Origin: Sphingomonas carotinifaciens
GTDB taxonomy: Bacteria > Pseudomonadota > Alphaproteobacteria > Sphingomonadales > Sphingomonadaceae
Reading direction: 5' to 3'
Length of the DNA stretch: 64,000 nt
NCBI RefSeq assembly: GCF_009789535.1
Contig: NZ_WSUT01000005.1
Coordinates: 1,735,501 to 1,799,500 of the forward strand
Positions 35,737 to 45,097 of this stretch are shown here, piece after piece. Both the position numbers and the translations under genes were made by a program. How positions within the stretch are numbered: the first letter of the stretch is position 1; each line of letters starts with the position of its first letter. A model generated the notes under the pieces. The model was not told where the DNA came from, made no database searches, and was given only the letters and a program-made list of their open reading frames with translations.

Positions 35737-37673
35737 AGGTCGTAGGTCCACACGCCAAGCAGATGCTCGACGATCCGCTCGGCCGCCGCCTCCGGTGTCT
35801 CGCGCACCGTGTCGATGCGCAGTTCGGGCCGGGTCGGACGCTCATAGGGGCTGGAGATGCCAGTGAAGTCGGCGATCTCACCGGCCCGCGCCTTGGCGTA
35901 GAGGCCCTTCACGTCGCGGTCCTCCGCCACGTCCAGCGGCGTATCCACGAAGATCTCGACGAACTCGCCCTCGGGCAGCATCCGGCGCACCATGTCGCGC
36001 TCGGCAGCGAAGGGCGAGATGAACGCGGTCAGCACGATCAACCCGGCATCCGCCATCAGCTTGGCAACCTCGCCGACGCGGCGGATATTCTCGATCCGCC
36101 CCGCCTCGCTGAAATCCAGATCGCGGTTCAGCCCATGGCGGATATTGTCGCCGTCCAGCAGGAAGGTGTGCCGCCCCATGGCGTGCAGCCGCTTCTCGAC
36201 CAGATTGGCGATGGTCGACTTGCCCGATCCCGACAGGCCGGTGAACCACAGGACGCGCGGCGTCTGCCCCTTTTGGCGCGCATGCGCCTCGCGCGTCACG
36301 TCGATCGACTGCCAATGGACGTTCTGTGCGCGGCGCAGCGGCTCGGCGATCATGCCCGCCGCCACCGTCGCATTGGTCGCGCGGTCGATCAGGATGAAGC
36401 CGCCAAGGTCGCTGCCCTTGGCATAGGGCTCGAACACGATCGGCCGATCGGCATAGACCTCCGCCACGCCGATATCGTTCAGGCTGAGCGTCGTTGCCGA
36501 CAATTCGGCCTGCGTATTCACGTCCACCACATGGCGCGGCGGCTGCACGACCGCGTTGACCAGTTGCGTGCCCAGCTTCAGCCAATATCCCCGGCCGGGC
36601 ACCAGTTCGGCATCCGCCATCCACACGATCGTCGCGAGCAACTGGTCCGCCACCTCCGGCGGCGCGGACGCCGCGGCGATCACGTCCCCGCGCGAGCAGT
36701 CCACCTCGTCGGCCAGCACCAATGTCACCGCCTCGCCGGCGATCGCGCTCGGCCGATCCCCCTCGAAGGTGACGATCCGCGCGACCTTGGAACTGCGTCC
36801 CGACGGCACGATCCGCACCGGATCGCCCACCGATATCCGTCCGCCCGCGATCAGCCCGGCAAAACCGCGAAAGTCGAGATCGGGCCGGTTCACCCATTGA
36901 ACCGGCATGCGGAAAGGGCGCAGCCCTGCGCGGTCTGCATCGACGTCGATGCTCTCCAGATGCGGCAGCAGCGCGGGACCGTCATACCAGGGCATCGTGT
37001 CCGAGCGGCTGGTGACGTTCGCACCGGTCAGCCCCGACAGCGGAATGGCGCGGAAATGCTCGATCCCGATCGCCTGCGCGAACGCGGCATAGTCCGCGAC
37101 GATCGTGTCGAACACCGCCTGGTCGTTGCCGACCAGATCCATCTTGTTCACCGCCAGCACGATCTCGCGAATGCCGACCAGATGCGCCAGATAGCTGTGC
37201 CGCCGCGTCTGGGTCAGCACGCCTTTTCGCGCATCGATCAGGATCACCGCGCAGTCGGCGGTGGACGCGCCCGTCACCATGTTGCGCGTATATTGTTCGT
37301 GGCCGGGCGTATCCGCGACGATGAACTTGCGCCGCTCGGTCGCGAAGAAGCGGTAGGCGACATCGATGGTGATGCCCTGCTCGCGCTCGGCGGCAAGACC
37401 GTCGACGAGCAGCGCGAAGTCGATATTCTGCCCCTGCGTCCCCAGCCGGCGCGAGTCCGCCTCCAGCTGGTTCAACTGATCCTCGAAGATCGTCTTGGAA
37501 TCGTAGAGCAGCCGCCCGATCAGCGTCGACTTGCCATCGTCCACCGACCCGCAGGTTATGAAGCGCAGCATCGACTTGTTCGCATGCCCCTCCAGATAGG
37601 CCGCGATGTCGGATGCGATCAGCGCGTCGGGCTCATAGACGCCGCGGGGCGCAAGCTCTGCCATGCTGGCCAT
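35733..37673 (-). CDS. cysNC: Bifunctional sulfate adenylyltransferase GTPase subunit / APS kinase
   Basis: A 646-residue fusion. Residues 1-440 are CysN, a translation-factor-type GTPase: Walker [11 protein letters not shown] at 41-50, [13 protein letters not shown] (DTPGH), and NKMD. The final 190 residues are CysC (APS kinase): P-loop [29 protein letters not shown] and the substrate loop ISPF. With CysD it makes adenosine 5'-phosphosulfate, and the CysC part phosphorylates it to PAPS. Its ATG overlaps the cysD stop (TGATG). The NC fusion is common in alphaproteobacteria. Length is normal. Confidence 0.97.
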   Translation of the reverse strand: MASMAELAPRGVYEPDALIASDIAAYLEGHANKSMLRFITCGSVDDGKSTLIGRLLYDSKTIFEDQLNQLEADSRRLGTQGQNIDFALLVDGLAAEREQGITIDVAYRFFATERRKFIVADTPGHEQYTRNMVTGASTADCAVILIDARKGVLTQTRRHSYLAHLVGIREIVLAVNKMDLVGNDQAVFDTIVADYAAFAQAIGIEHFRAIPLSGLTGANVTSRSDTMPWYDGPALLPHLESIDVDADRAGLRPFRMPVQWVNRPDLDFRGFAGLIAGGRISVGDPVRIVPSGRSSKVARIVTFEGDRPSAIAGEAVTLVLADEVDCSRGDVIAAASAPPEVADQLLATIVWMADAELVPGRGYWLKLGTQLVNAVVQPPRHVVDVNTQAELSATTLSLNDIGVAEVYADRPIVFEPYAKGSDLGGFILIDRATNATVAAGMIAEPLRRAQNVHWQSIDVTREAHARQKGQTPRVLWFTGLSGSGKSTIANLVEKRLHAMGRHTFLLDGDNIRHGLNRDLDFSEAGRIENIRRVGEVAKLMADAGLIVLTAFISPFAAERDMVRRMLPEGEFVEIFVDTPLDVAEDRDVKGLYAKARAGEIADFTGISSPYERPTRPELRIDTVRETPEAAAERIVEHLLGVWTYDL

Positions 37674-38572
37674 CAGAAATACCCCTCGCGCTTCTTCTTC
37701 TCCATGCTCGCCGCCTGATCATGGTCGATCGCGCGGCCCTGGCGTTCGCTGGTCGTGGTCAGCAGCATCTCCTGGATGATCGCGGGCAGCGTCGCCGCCT
37801 CGCTCTCGACGGCACCCGTCAACGGATAACAGCCGAGCGTGCGGAAGCGGATCGAACGGTCCACCGGCACCTCGCCGGGGCGCAAGCGAAAGCGGTCGTC
37901 ATCCACCATCAGCAGCATGCCGTCGCGCTCCACGGTCGGGCGCGGTGCGGCGAAGTAAAGCGGCACGATCTCGATATTCTCCGCCAGGATATATTGCCAG
38001 ATGTCCAGCTCGGTCCAGTTGGACAGCGGAAAGACGCGGATGCTCTCACCCTTGTGCTTGCGGGTATTGTAGAGCCGCCAAAGCTCAGGCCGCTGCGCCT
38101 TGGGGTCCCAGCCGTGCGAGGCGGAGCGGAACGAAAAGATGCGCTCCTTGGCCCGGCTCTTCTCCTCGTCGCGGCGGGCGCCGCCGAATGCCGCGTCGAA
38201 GCCATGAAGCGTCAGCGCCTGCTTCAGCCCCTCGGTCTTCCACATGTCGGTATGCCGGCTGCCATGATCGAACGGATTGATGCCCTGCGCCTCGGCCTCG
38301 GGGTTGCGATGGACGATCAACTCCATCCCCGCATCCGCCGCCGCCCTGTCGCGCAGGTCGTACATCGCGCGGAATTTCCACGTCGTATCGACATGCAGCA
38401 GCGGGAAGGGCGGACGCGCCGGGAAGAACGCCTTCTTGGCCAGATGCAGCATCACCGCCGAATCCTTGCCGACGGAATAGAGCATCACCGGGCGCTCGGC
38501 CTCGGCGACGACTTCGCGCAGGATGTGGATGCTTTCGGCTTCCAGGCGCTGGAGATGGGTGAGACGGGTCAT
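37673..38572 (-). CDS. cysD: Sulfate adenylyltransferase subunit 2
   Basis: A 299-residue PP-loop ATPase with [21 protein letters not shown] (S-x-G-K-D-S), [33 protein letters not shown] and the C-terminal [32 protein letters not shown]. These are diagnostic of CysD. It adenylylates sulfate to APS together with CysN. ATG 38572 (GGAG adjacent) and GTG 38578 are both possible starts. It heads the cysD-cysNC-cysQ operon. No cysH, cysI or sulfotransferase is next to it in the window. Confidence 0.96.
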   Translation of the reverse strand: MTRLTHLQRLEAESIHILREVVAEAERPVMLYSVGKDSAVMLHLAKKAFFPARPPFPLLHVDTTWKFRAMYDLRDRAAADAGMELIVHRNPEAEAQGINPFDHGSRHTDMWKTEGLKQALTLHGFDAAFGGARRDEEKSRAKERIFSFRSASHGWDPKAQRPELWRLYNTRKHKGESIRVFPLSNWTELDIWQYILAENIEIVPLYFAAPRPTVERDGMLLMVDDDRFRLRPGEVPVDRSIRFRTLGCYPLTGAVESEAATLPAIIQEMLLTTTSERQGRAIDHDQAASMEKKKREGYF

Positions 38573-38618
38573 CTCCACGCCAGATAATGTCTCTGGCGCA
38601 CGGTGCGACCAACTTATC

Positions 38619-38858
38619 CTAACACGCGCCCAAGTCGTCGCCGTCCGCCTGCTCGCGTTCGATCGAGTCGAGAATGCGCGCGCCCGCCATGAAGACGGCG
38701 ATCGGGCAGACCGCGAACATCATCTTGCCAGGCCAGCCGGGATATTGATCCAGATACACGACGCCGCGCTGACACGCACCCACGGCCAGGCCGTAGATGA
38801 TGAGGAACGCCTCGAACTTGCTCTTGATCGTGAAGAGCCTGACGATCCGGTGCCACAT
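38619..38858 (-). CDS. Small membrane protein, conserved hypothetical, 79 residues
   Basis: A 79-residue protein with two hydrophobic segments: [22 protein letters not shown] and [18 protein letters not shown], separated by a short loop with YPGWPGK. The N-terminus [14 protein letters not shown] is basic and should face the cytoplasm, as should the acidic C-terminus ([10 protein letters not shown]). I believe similar small proteins are frequent in sphingomonads, but no function is known to me. It stands upstream of cysD, in the same direction, with 46 nt between. Confidence 0.7.
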   Translation of the reverse strand: MWHRIVRLFTIKSKFEAFLIIYGLAVGACQRGVVYLDQYPGWPGKMMFAVCPIAVFMAGARILDSIEREQADGDDLGAC

Positions 38859-38957
38859 GGGTGAGGGTTAGACACCCGTGGCCGAAGCGGCGCAACCGCG
38901 CACCCCGTCCCGGAATGGGAATCGCTATGGCCTGATGGTGTCAGCGGACCCTAAAAA

Positions 38958-39107
38958 CCCGTTCGTCTCGAGTAGCCGTCGAGTAGCGGCAAAGCCGCGT
39001 ATCGAGACGGTGTATCGAGAGACAGGTTGCCGCGTACAACAACGTCTCGATACGAGCCCTCGATACGCTCCTGCGGAGCTACGTGATCTCTACTCGACAC
39101 GAACGGG
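38958..39107. repeat. 150-bp palindromic intergenic repeat (REP/MITE-like)
   Basis: The ends are near-perfect inverted arms of 18 bp: 38958-38975 (CCCGTTCGTCTCGAGTAG) and 39090-39107 (CTACTCGACACGAACGGG), one mismatch. Inside are nested dyads: TATCGAGACG (39000-39009) against CGTCTCGATA (39043-39052), and GCGGC-AAA-GCCGC (38986-38998). No coding sequence is in it. I associate TCTCGATACG-rich palindromes with dispersed intergenic repeats in sphingomonad genomes. It fills most of the 281-bp gap 38859-39139. The remainder shows nothing. Confidence 0.75.
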
Positions 39108-39139
39108 CAGGGGTGAAGGCTTCATGCGCTAGACGTTGA

Positions 39140-40387
39140 TCACCAGTGCGGCGGCAGGTCGAGCACCTCCAGCAGCGCCGCGCGGGCGGCCTCGATCGCT
39201 ACAATCAACGCCGGGTCCGCGATATCCCCGGGCGCGATCGTCTCCGGCCAATAGGCTTCGACCACCGCCGCGATACGATCGAGCCGTGCATGATCGACCA
39301 GAAAGCGCGGGTCGACCGTGGCGGGATCGGCGACGACGCGCAGGCGAAGGCAGGCAGGGCCGCCGCCATTCGCCATTGATTCGCGCACGTCCACCACCTC
39401 CAGCCGGCGGATCGGGCCGTTGCCCGCCACATGATCCTCCAGCCATTGCCATACACTGGGTGTCGCGCGTGCCTCGCCCGGCAGCACCAGCGCCTGCTCG
39501 CCCGAGGGCAGCGTCACGAGCTGCGCGTTGAACAGATAGGAGGCGATGGCATCCTCCAGCGACACGCGCGCGGCGGGCACCTCGACGATCTCCACCTCCG
39601 GCATCAACCGGCGCAGATCGGCGTAGAAACCGTCGCGATCGGCAAAGGCCTGTTCGTGCGCGAACAGCACCCGGCCATTGGCCACTGCCACCACGTCGTT
39701 GTGAAAGGCGCCGGCCGCGATCGCGACCTCGGACTGTTCCACGAACAGCGTGCGTGCGGGGTCGAGCCCATGCGCGCGCGCCACCGCCTCGCATGCCTCG
39801 CGGTGCTGGCGCGCGGGGAAACGCCCGCCGCTGCGTCCATAGACGAACACCTCGACACCGGGCGCGCCATGATCCACGCACAACCGCATATGGTTGGCCG
39901 CGCCCTCGTCACCAAAGGGGGGCGGCACGGGGCCATGCACCGCAAAGGCCGGGTCGGCAAAGGCGACGCGCAGCTGCGCCAGCGTTTCGGACCATTCATG
40001 ACTGCGGTGCGGCATCGTCACCAGATTGGCGACGCTCAGGTGGCAGCGACCGTCCGCCGTGTCGGGGGCCGGCGAGACCGTCGCCGCATTGGCCGCCCAC
40101 ATCGCCGACGCGGACAGCGCCTGCGCCTTCAGGTGCGGCGGCGCCTCGGCATAGCTGGTCGAAAGCCGTGCCAGCCAGTCGTGATCGGGGCGCCGGTGGG
40201 GCAGCAGCACGCCCTGCACCAGTCCCAGGTTCAGATTGGCGCGCATCTTGGCGATGCCCTGCAACGCGGCGGCGCGCGGGTGCGACGATTGGCCGGCATT
40301 GCGGGTCGCGGCCAGATTGCCGTGGCTGAGCCCCGCATAATTATGGCTCGGGCCGACGATCCCGTCGAAGTTGATCTCTCGCAGCAT
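39140..40387 (-). CDS. astB: N-succinylarginine dihydrolase
   Basis: A 415-residue amidinotransferase-fold enzyme with REINFDGIVGPSHNYAGLSHGNLAATRN, ALSASAMWAANAATVSPAPDTADGRCHLSVANL, FVYGRS, VFVEQSEVAIAAGAFHNDVVAVANGRVLFAHEQAF and ESMANGGGPACLRLRVV, where C in GPACLR is the nucleophile and the earlier His in AFHND is catalytic. It converts N2-succinylarginine to succinylornithine, ammonia and CO2 in the AST pathway. ATG 40387 is used; GTG 40396 overlaps the astA stop and could also start. Last gene of the ast set in the window. Confidence 0.96.
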   Translation of the reverse strand: MLREINFDGIVGPSHNYAGLSHGNLAATRNAGQSSHPRAAALQGIAKMRANLNLGLVQGVLLPHRRPDHDWLARLSTSYAEAPPHLKAQALSASAMWAANAATVSPAPDTADGRCHLSVANLVTMPHRSHEWSETLAQLRVAFADPAFAVHGPVPPPFGDEGAANHMRLCVDHGAPGVEVFVYGRSGGRFPARQHREACEAVARAHGLDPARTLFVEQSEVAIAAGAFHNDVVAVANGRVLFAHEQAFADRDGFYADLRRLMPEVEIVEVPAARVSLEDAIASYLFNAQLVTLPSGEQALVLPGEARATPSVWQWLEDHVAGNGPIRRLEVVDVRESMANGGGPACLRLRVVADPATVDPRFLVDHARLDRIAAVVEAYWPETIAPGDIADPALIVAIEAARAALLEVLDLPPHW

Positions 40388-40392
40388 CGTGC

Positions 40393-41409
40393 TCACCACC
40401 GCCCCACATGCACCACGTTGTCGCCCGCCCCGACATCCAGCGCGCGGGCGCAATCCTCGGACAGGATGATCCCGCCATCCTCGTGCCGGATATGGCCGAA
40501 GGCGCAGCGGAAATCGCCCAGCACGCCGGTCGCCACCAGCGCCTCCGCCCCGCCGCCGCGGTCCACCGATATGACGCGATCGTCGGCCGCCTCGCGGATC
40601 GAGCGCACCCGATCGGTTCGTGCCGTCATCGTCGGCCCGCCGTCGAAGATGTCGACATAATTCTCATAGGCGAACCCTTCATTCTCCAGCATCCGCATCG
40701 CGGCCCGGCCGGAGGGGTGGGGCAGGCCGATCGCGGCGCGTGCGGTCTCGGTCAGCATCGCGGTGTAGATCGGATGCTTGGGCATCAGGTCGGCGATGAA
40801 CTGGTGGCCGTTGATCGCATTGAACTGGTCGGCATCCTGGAAATTCATGCCGAAGAAACGGCCGGCCAGCCCGTCCCAGAAGGGCGATCCCCCCGCCTCG
40901 TCGATGACGCCGCGCAGCTCCGCCAGGATGCGGTCGGCAAAGCGTGCCCGGTGCTGGCGGACGAACAGATAACGGCTGCGCGCCAGCAACAGGCCGAGGC
41001 CGCCGGCCCGCTCGCCGGGGTGCAGGAACAGCCCGCCCACCTCGCTCGCACCCTCCAGATCGGTGGTCAGCGACAGCATTTCGGCGCGAAAGGTCCGCTG
41101 CAACTCGCGGCTGTGCTGGGTCAGCGTGCCGAGGCGGTAGCTGTAGAAGGGATGTCGCTGCCCCACCTGGGTGAAGATCTGGCAGGTGCCGCGCACCTCG
41201 CCGGTGTCGGCGTTTTCCAGCATCAGCACGAACAATTCGTCGTCCAGCGCGCCGGCGGTGCGTGAAAAGGCAGCGTGGCTGCGCTCCAGCTTGGCGACCA
41301 GCGCACGCCTGTCGGGCGGCAGGTTGGTGAAGCCGCCCCCGGTCAGCTTGGCCATTTCATAAAGATGTTGCAGGTCGGCGTCGCGCGCGGCGCGGATACG
41401 AAACGTCAT
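40393..41409 (-). CDS. astA: Arginine N-succinyltransferase
   Basis: A 338-residue AstA. It begins MTFRIRAARDADLQHLYEMAKLTGGGFTNLPPDR, then FSYRLGT-like FYSYRLGTLTQHSREL, the CoA-binding stretch SEVGGLFLHPGERAGGLGLLLARSRYLFV, FWDGLAGRFFGMNFQDADQFNAINGHQFIADLMPKHPIY and EGFAYENYVDIFDGGPTM. These match the AOST/AstA family. It transfers succinyl from succinyl-CoA to arginine, the first step of the AST catabolic pathway. ATG overlaps the stop of the upstream M20 gene (ATGA) and its stop lies in the astB start region. Confidence 0.96.
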   Translation of the reverse strand: MTFRIRAARDADLQHLYEMAKLTGGGFTNLPPDRRALVAKLERSHAAFSRTAGALDDELFVLMLENADTGEVRGTCQIFTQVGQRHPFYSYRLGTLTQHSRELQRTFRAEMLSLTTDLEGASEVGGLFLHPGERAGGLGLLLARSRYLFVRQHRARFADRILAELRGVIDEAGGSPFWDGLAGRFFGMNFQDADQFNAINGHQFIADLMPKHPIYTAMLTETARAAIGLPHPSGRAAMRMLENEGFAYENYVDIFDGGPTMTARTDRVRSIREAADDRVISVDRGGGAEALVATGVLGDFRCAFGHIRHEDGGIILSEDCARALDVGAGDNVVHVGRW

Positions 41410-42617
41410 TGGCGGCCCCCCAAGCCGATGGTGCGCAAGATGGTGAGTGCGGACAGCGCGGCGCGTTCGGCCAGGCTGTCGGGAATCAGGAACTCGTCCG
41501 CCGAATGGATCGCCCCGCCGCGCACGCCCATCGTGTCGACCACCGGCACGCCGGCCGCCGCGATGTTGTTGCCGTCGCACACCCCGCCCGTCGCCCGCCA
41601 GCCGATCGACAGTCCCATATCGGCGCCCGCCTGCCGGACCCGCTCGAACAGCGCGGCGGCGCCCGCATCGATCGGCTTGGGCGGTCGGTTGAAGCTGCCA
41701 TGCACCGACACGGCCACATCATGCGCCTGCGCGACGGCCTCGGTGATCCCACGCATCGCCGCATCCGTCCGCGCGATCGCCGCGGCAGAGGCGGGGCGGA
41801 AATTGACGTGCAGCATCGCAAGATCGGGCACCACGTTGTTCGGCCCACCGCCTGCGATCCGCGCCGGGTTCACGCTCAGGTCGTCCGCCATCAGCGCGGC
41901 CAGCTGCACTGCAATCGCCGCTGCCGCGACGACGGCGTTGCGCCCGTCGCGCGGGTTGCGCCCGGCATGCGCGGCCCGCCCGCGCACCACGATCGTGAAG
42001 TTGCCCGTGCCGCCCCGCGCGCCTGCCAGCGTCCCGTCGGGCAGCGCGGGTTCATAGGTCAGCGCCGCCACCTTGCCGCGTGCCGCCTCCGCCAGCAGGG
42101 GCGCGGACGCCGCCGATCCGGTTTCCTCGTCCGAATTGATGACCACCGCATAGCCGAGCCGCGCCGCCGCGGGAGACGCCTCCACCGCCCGCAGCGCCGC
42201 CAGCATCACCGCCAGCCCGCCCTTCATATCGGCCACGCCGGGGCCGTTCAGCGTGCCATCCTCCATCCAGCGCAGCGCCTGGAATGGATGGTCGACGGGA
42301 TAGACGGTGTCCATGTGCCCGGTGAACAGCATCTGCACCGGCGCGTCGGGGCGCACGGTCAGAGCCAGGTGGCGGCCATGCGCCAGGGGCGCGGGCACCC
42401 CGTCCGCGCCCACCCGCTCGACCGGTGCCGGGTCGACCAGCGACACTGCGCCCGGCAGCACGGCAAAGGCATCCGCCAGCCGCCCCGCCACCGTCGCCAG
42501 ACCGGCCAGATTGCCTGTCCCGCTGTTGATCGCGGACCAGTCCTCGACCTGGGCCAGCATCGCGCCGGCATCGATCCGGTCGATCGCGGCGCGCTCGTCG
42601 TTGGTCATCCCCTCCAT
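41406..42617 (-). CDS. M20-family zinc hydrolase (ArgE/DapE/CPG2-like) in the ast operon
   Basis: A 403-residue metallopeptidase. Zinc ligands and catalytic residues are in order: LFTGHMDTVYP (H-x-D), GPGVADMKGGLAVML (Asp), NSDEETGS (Glu-Glu, base and ligand), YEPALPDG, and the late IHSADEF (His). It hydrolyses an amide or peptide bond. Next to astA it could remove the succinyl group from succinylglutamate or succinylornithine, a job done by M14-type AstE elsewhere; that is inference. Start ATG 42617, or ATG 42608 just after GGAGGGG. Coupled to astA by ATGA. Confidence 0.88.
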   Translation of the reverse strand: MEGMTNDERAAIDRIDAGAMLAQVEDWSAINSGTGNLAGLATVAGRLADAFAVLPGAVSLVDPAPVERVGADGVPAPLAHGRHLALTVRPDAPVQMLFTGHMDTVYPVDHPFQALRWMEDGTLNGPGVADMKGGLAVMLAALRAVEASPAAARLGYAVVINSDEETGSAASAPLLAEAARGKVAALTYEPALPDGTLAGARGGTGNFTIVVRGRAAHAGRNPRDGRNAVVAAAAIAVQLAALMADDLSVNPARIAGGGPNNVVPDLAMLHVNFRPASAAAIARTDAAMRGITEAVAQAHDVAVSVHGSFNRPPKPIDAGAAALFERVRQAGADMGLSIGWRATGGVCDGNNIAAAGVPVVDTMGVRGGAIHSADEFLIPDSLAERAALSALTILRTIGLGGRQ

Positions 42618-42644
42618 GCGGGGGAGCCTAGCCCAAGCGAGCCT

Positions 42645-43547
42645 TCAGAAGCTATAGACGAGCGACGCGCGGGTGGTGGTGTCGGTCGTGCGCCGGCCGA
42701 CCGGCGGCTGGCTTTCATACTGCACCGTGTACGACATCTGCGCCGACAAGGGCCCGAGCAGCCGCGCATTGAGCCCGGTCACGCTCGATACCGTGCTGTT
42801 GAATTCCTGCAGATAGGCCGATGTCGTCTGGTTCAGGCTGATCGCATTGGTCAGCTTCCACCCGAAATTCACGTTGCCGCGCGCCGCCAGGCTGCTTTCG
42901 ATCGTGTCGTCAGTGAATTCGGTGTGCCGGAACGCTGGCCCCAGTTCCAGGTCCAGCGTCACCCGCCGTCCGCGGATCACGCTGTAGCCGGCCCCCGCCG
43001 ATCCCGAGTAACGGTTGAAATAGCCCAGGAACTTGTCGCTCTCGTACAGGGCGGAGCCATAAACGTAGATGTCGGCGTTCAGCTTGTAGTTGGGCTCGTA
43101 CCGCGCCAGATAATGTTCGCGGTTGGTGACGTTGCTGGCTTCCTGATAATCGGCCTGCAAATACACTTTGTGCCGCCATTGCAGGCCTTCGCGCGTCAGG
43201 TCGATGATCGCGGTCACGCCCAGATTGTCGGTGTTGCCCGTGGTTGCATAGCCGCCCAGCTCGGCCCGGCCGCGCCACAGGTCGAACACCCCCGCCTCGC
43301 GCACGGTGCGCGTCTTGCTGGCGCTCTTTTCGTCGCGCCATGCCTCCACCACCGCATTGATCGCGTCGGCCGCCTCCGGCGAGGCGTTCAGCGCATAGCG
43401 GACGATGGTCGAGATATCATTCTCGTTGCCCGACGCCACGGCGGCATCCAGCATCGCCTTCACGGCCGGCGGGATCAGCGCCGGATCAGGATCGCCGGTA
43501 TTGGCGAGCAGGAACGGAGCAGCGGCAAGGAGGAACAGGAAACGCAC
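42645..43547 (-). CDS. DUF481 (YdiY-like) outer-membrane beta-barrel protein
   Basis: A 300-residue protein with a signal peptide (MRFLFLLAAAPFLLA), a helical region to about residue 90 (VKAMLDAAVASGNENDISTIV), then alternating beta strands (WRGRAELGGYATTGNTDNLGVTAIIDLTREGLQWRHKVYLQADYQEASNVTNREHYLARY) and a final aromatic YSF end as in barrels inserted by BAM. The Ser/Thr-Gly-Asn-Thr and alternating pattern is that of DUF481. Function is unknown; E. coli YdiY is acid-inducible. It lies between rppH and the M20/ast genes, all in the same direction. Confidence 0.88.
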   Translation of the reverse strand: MRFLFLLAAAPFLLANTGDPDPALIPPAVKAMLDAAVASGNENDISTIVRYALNASPEAADAINAVVEAWRDEKSASKTRTVREAGVFDLWRGRAELGGYATTGNTDNLGVTAIIDLTREGLQWRHKVYLQADYQEASNVTNREHYLARYEPNYKLNADIYVYGSALYESDKFLGYFNRYSGSAGAGYSVIRGRRVTLDLELGPAFRHTEFTDDTIESSLAARGNVNFGWKLTNAISLNQTTSAYLQEFNSTVSSVTGLNARLLGPLSAQMSYTVQYESQPPVGRRTTDTTTRASLVYSF

Positions 43548-43558
43548 GACGATCGCCC

Positions 43559-44074
43559 TTACGGTCGCCGCGTCGCGGCGGAAACGGCGTCGCTGCCCGG
43601 GGTTGCGCCGAGATGAGGCGTGAACGCGACCAGCACCTGTTCGTACAACGCCTTTTTGAACGGCACGATCATCGCCGGCAGGTCGGCCGGATCGGCCCAG
43701 CGCCAGGTGCGGAATTCCGGGTGGGCGGTGCGGATGTCGATATCCCCGTCATTCCCTAGGAAGCGGAACAGGAACCAGCGCTGCCGCTGCCCGCGCCACT
43801 TGCCCTTCCAGACCTTGCCGATCAGCTCGTCGGGCAGGTCGTAGAAGAATTCGCCCGGCGCCTCCGCGATCAGTTCGACATGATCGGCCACGACGCCGGT
43901 TTCCTCGAACAATTCGCGCACCGCCGCGGCGTAGCCGTCCTCGCCCGGATCGATCCCGCCCTGCGGCATCTGCCACGCCTCCAGCGTCGAATCGAGCCGC
44001 TGGCCGACGAACACCCGGCCGTCACGGTTCATCAGCATCACGCCCGCGCAGGGGCGATAGGGAAGGTCGGTCAT
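43559..44074 (-). CDS. rppH: RNA pyrophosphohydrolase
   Basis: A 171-residue Nudix hydrolase with [24 protein letters not shown] and the complete Nudix box [23 protein letters not shown] (G-x5-E-x7-R-E-x-x-E-E-x-G-x). The WQMPQGG lead and [20 protein letters not shown] are RppH/YgdP features. It removes pyrophosphate from triphosphorylated mRNA 5' ends, the first step of 5'-dependent decay, and hydrolyses dinucleoside polyphosphates. It is 4 nt from the esterase gene and 11 nt from the DUF481 gene, all in the same direction. Confidence 0.95.
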   Translation of the reverse strand: MTDLPYRPCAGVMLMNRDGRVFVGQRLDSTLEAWQMPQGGIDPGEDGYAAAVRELFEETGVVADHVELIAEAPGEFFYDLPDELIGKVWKGKWRGQRQRWFLFRFLGNDGDIDIRTAHPEFRTWRWADPADLPAMIVPFKKALYEQVLVAFTPHLGATPGSDAVSAATRRP

Positions 44075-44078
44075 GGGA

Positions 44079-45056
44079 TCAGCCGGCAGCCTGGATGGAA
44101 ACGCGCGCCGCTTCGGCTTCGGTGACGACAGCCTTCAGCGCAAGGATGAAGCCGGCGACATCGCCGACGGCGGAGGGGATGGCACGACGCAGCGTGATGA
44201 AGCCGTGGACGGTGCCCACCGCCTCGCGGAACACCACCGGCACGCCCGCCCTGGCAAGCGCCGCGGCATAGGCGCGGCCCTGATCGCGGATCGGGTCCAG
44301 GCTGGCGGTGACGATCACCGCCGGGGGCAGGCCGGTCAGGTCGGCGGCCATCGGCGAGGCGCGGGCATGATGGATGTCGGCGGCATAGGCATCCGCGAAC
44401 CAGCGCAGCGAATCGCGCGACAACAGATAGCCTTCGCCGAACGCTGCGAAGGAGGGATAATGCGTGGTCAGATCCGTCGCCGGATAGATCGGCGCCTGCA
44501 CGATCACCGGCAACGCCGCCGGATCGTCCCGCAAGGCGATCGCGGTGGTGATGGTCAGCGTGCCGCCCGCGCTGTCACCGCACAGGATAAGCGCGGTCGC
44601 GGCAATGCCCAGTTCGGCCGGGTTGCCCGCCACCCAGCGCGCCGCCGCCTCCGCATCGTCGGGCGCCGCCGGCCACCGATGCTCGGGCGCGAGGCGGTAG
44701 CCGACCGACACCACCGGCAACCCGGTGCCCCGCGCCAGCGCCGCGCAAAAGGATGCGTGTGTGTCGAGGTCCCCGATGACGAAGCCGCCGCCATGATAGA
44801 AGACGATGACCGGGCCGGGCACGCGCGCCTCCACCGTGTCGAACAGCCGCGCCGGGATGGTGCCGGCGGGGCCGGGGATCGCCAGGTCGCGGATCACCGC
44901 CAGTTCGCCCACCGGCAATTCGGCCACGTCGTTCGATGCCAGAAACAGCGCGCGCGCCGCCGCCGTTTCCATTTCGTGCATCCGCGGGCCGGGTAGCGCG
45001 TTGAGATAGGTTAGGAACTGGCGAACGTCAGGTCGGACGAAAGGCTGATCGGACAT
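44079..45056 (-). CDS. Alpha/beta hydrolase, HSL (hormone-sensitive lipase) family esterase
   Basis: A 325-residue cytosolic esterase. The HSL oxyanion motif [13 protein letters not shown] and nucleophile elbow GDSAGG are present, followed by Asp in [11 protein letters not shown] and His in TVHGFITL, completing the Ser-Asp-His triad. YHGGGFVIG and [17 protein letters not shown] are hallmark sequences. It hydrolyses short-chain esters. The start is ATG 45056. Near, but not overlapping, rppH. The natural substrate is unknown. Confidence 0.92.
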   Translation of the reverse strand: MSDQPFVRPDVRQFLTYLNALPGPRMHEMETAAARALFLASNDVAELPVGELAVIRDLAIPGPAGTIPARLFDTVEARVPGPVIVFYHGGGFVIGDLDTHASFCAALARGTGLPVVSVGYRLAPEHRWPAAPDDAEAAARWVAGNPAELGIAATALILCGDSAGGTLTITTAIALRDDPAALPVIVQAPIYPATDLTTHYPSFAAFGEGYLLSRDSLRWFADAYAADIHHARASPMAADLTGLPPAVIVTASLDPIRDQGRAYAAALARAGVPVVFREAVGTVHGFITLRRAIPSAVGDVAGFILALKAVVTEAEAARVSIQAAG

Positions 45057-45097
45057 GCGGTTCCTCGAAGCGACGTGGCAGGGGCTGTCTAGAGATC

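Noticed and set aside
35715..37718. A 667-codon plus-strand frame over cysNC and cysQ
   Set aside because: Shadow of the strongly supported CysN/CysC P-loop motifs on the minus strand.
40408..43616. Long plus-strand frames across astA and the M20 gene (about 285 and 735 codons)
   Set aside because: Shadows of astA, the M20 hydrolase and the DUF481 gene. They contain repeated Arg/Gln/Gly runs and no recognisable motif.
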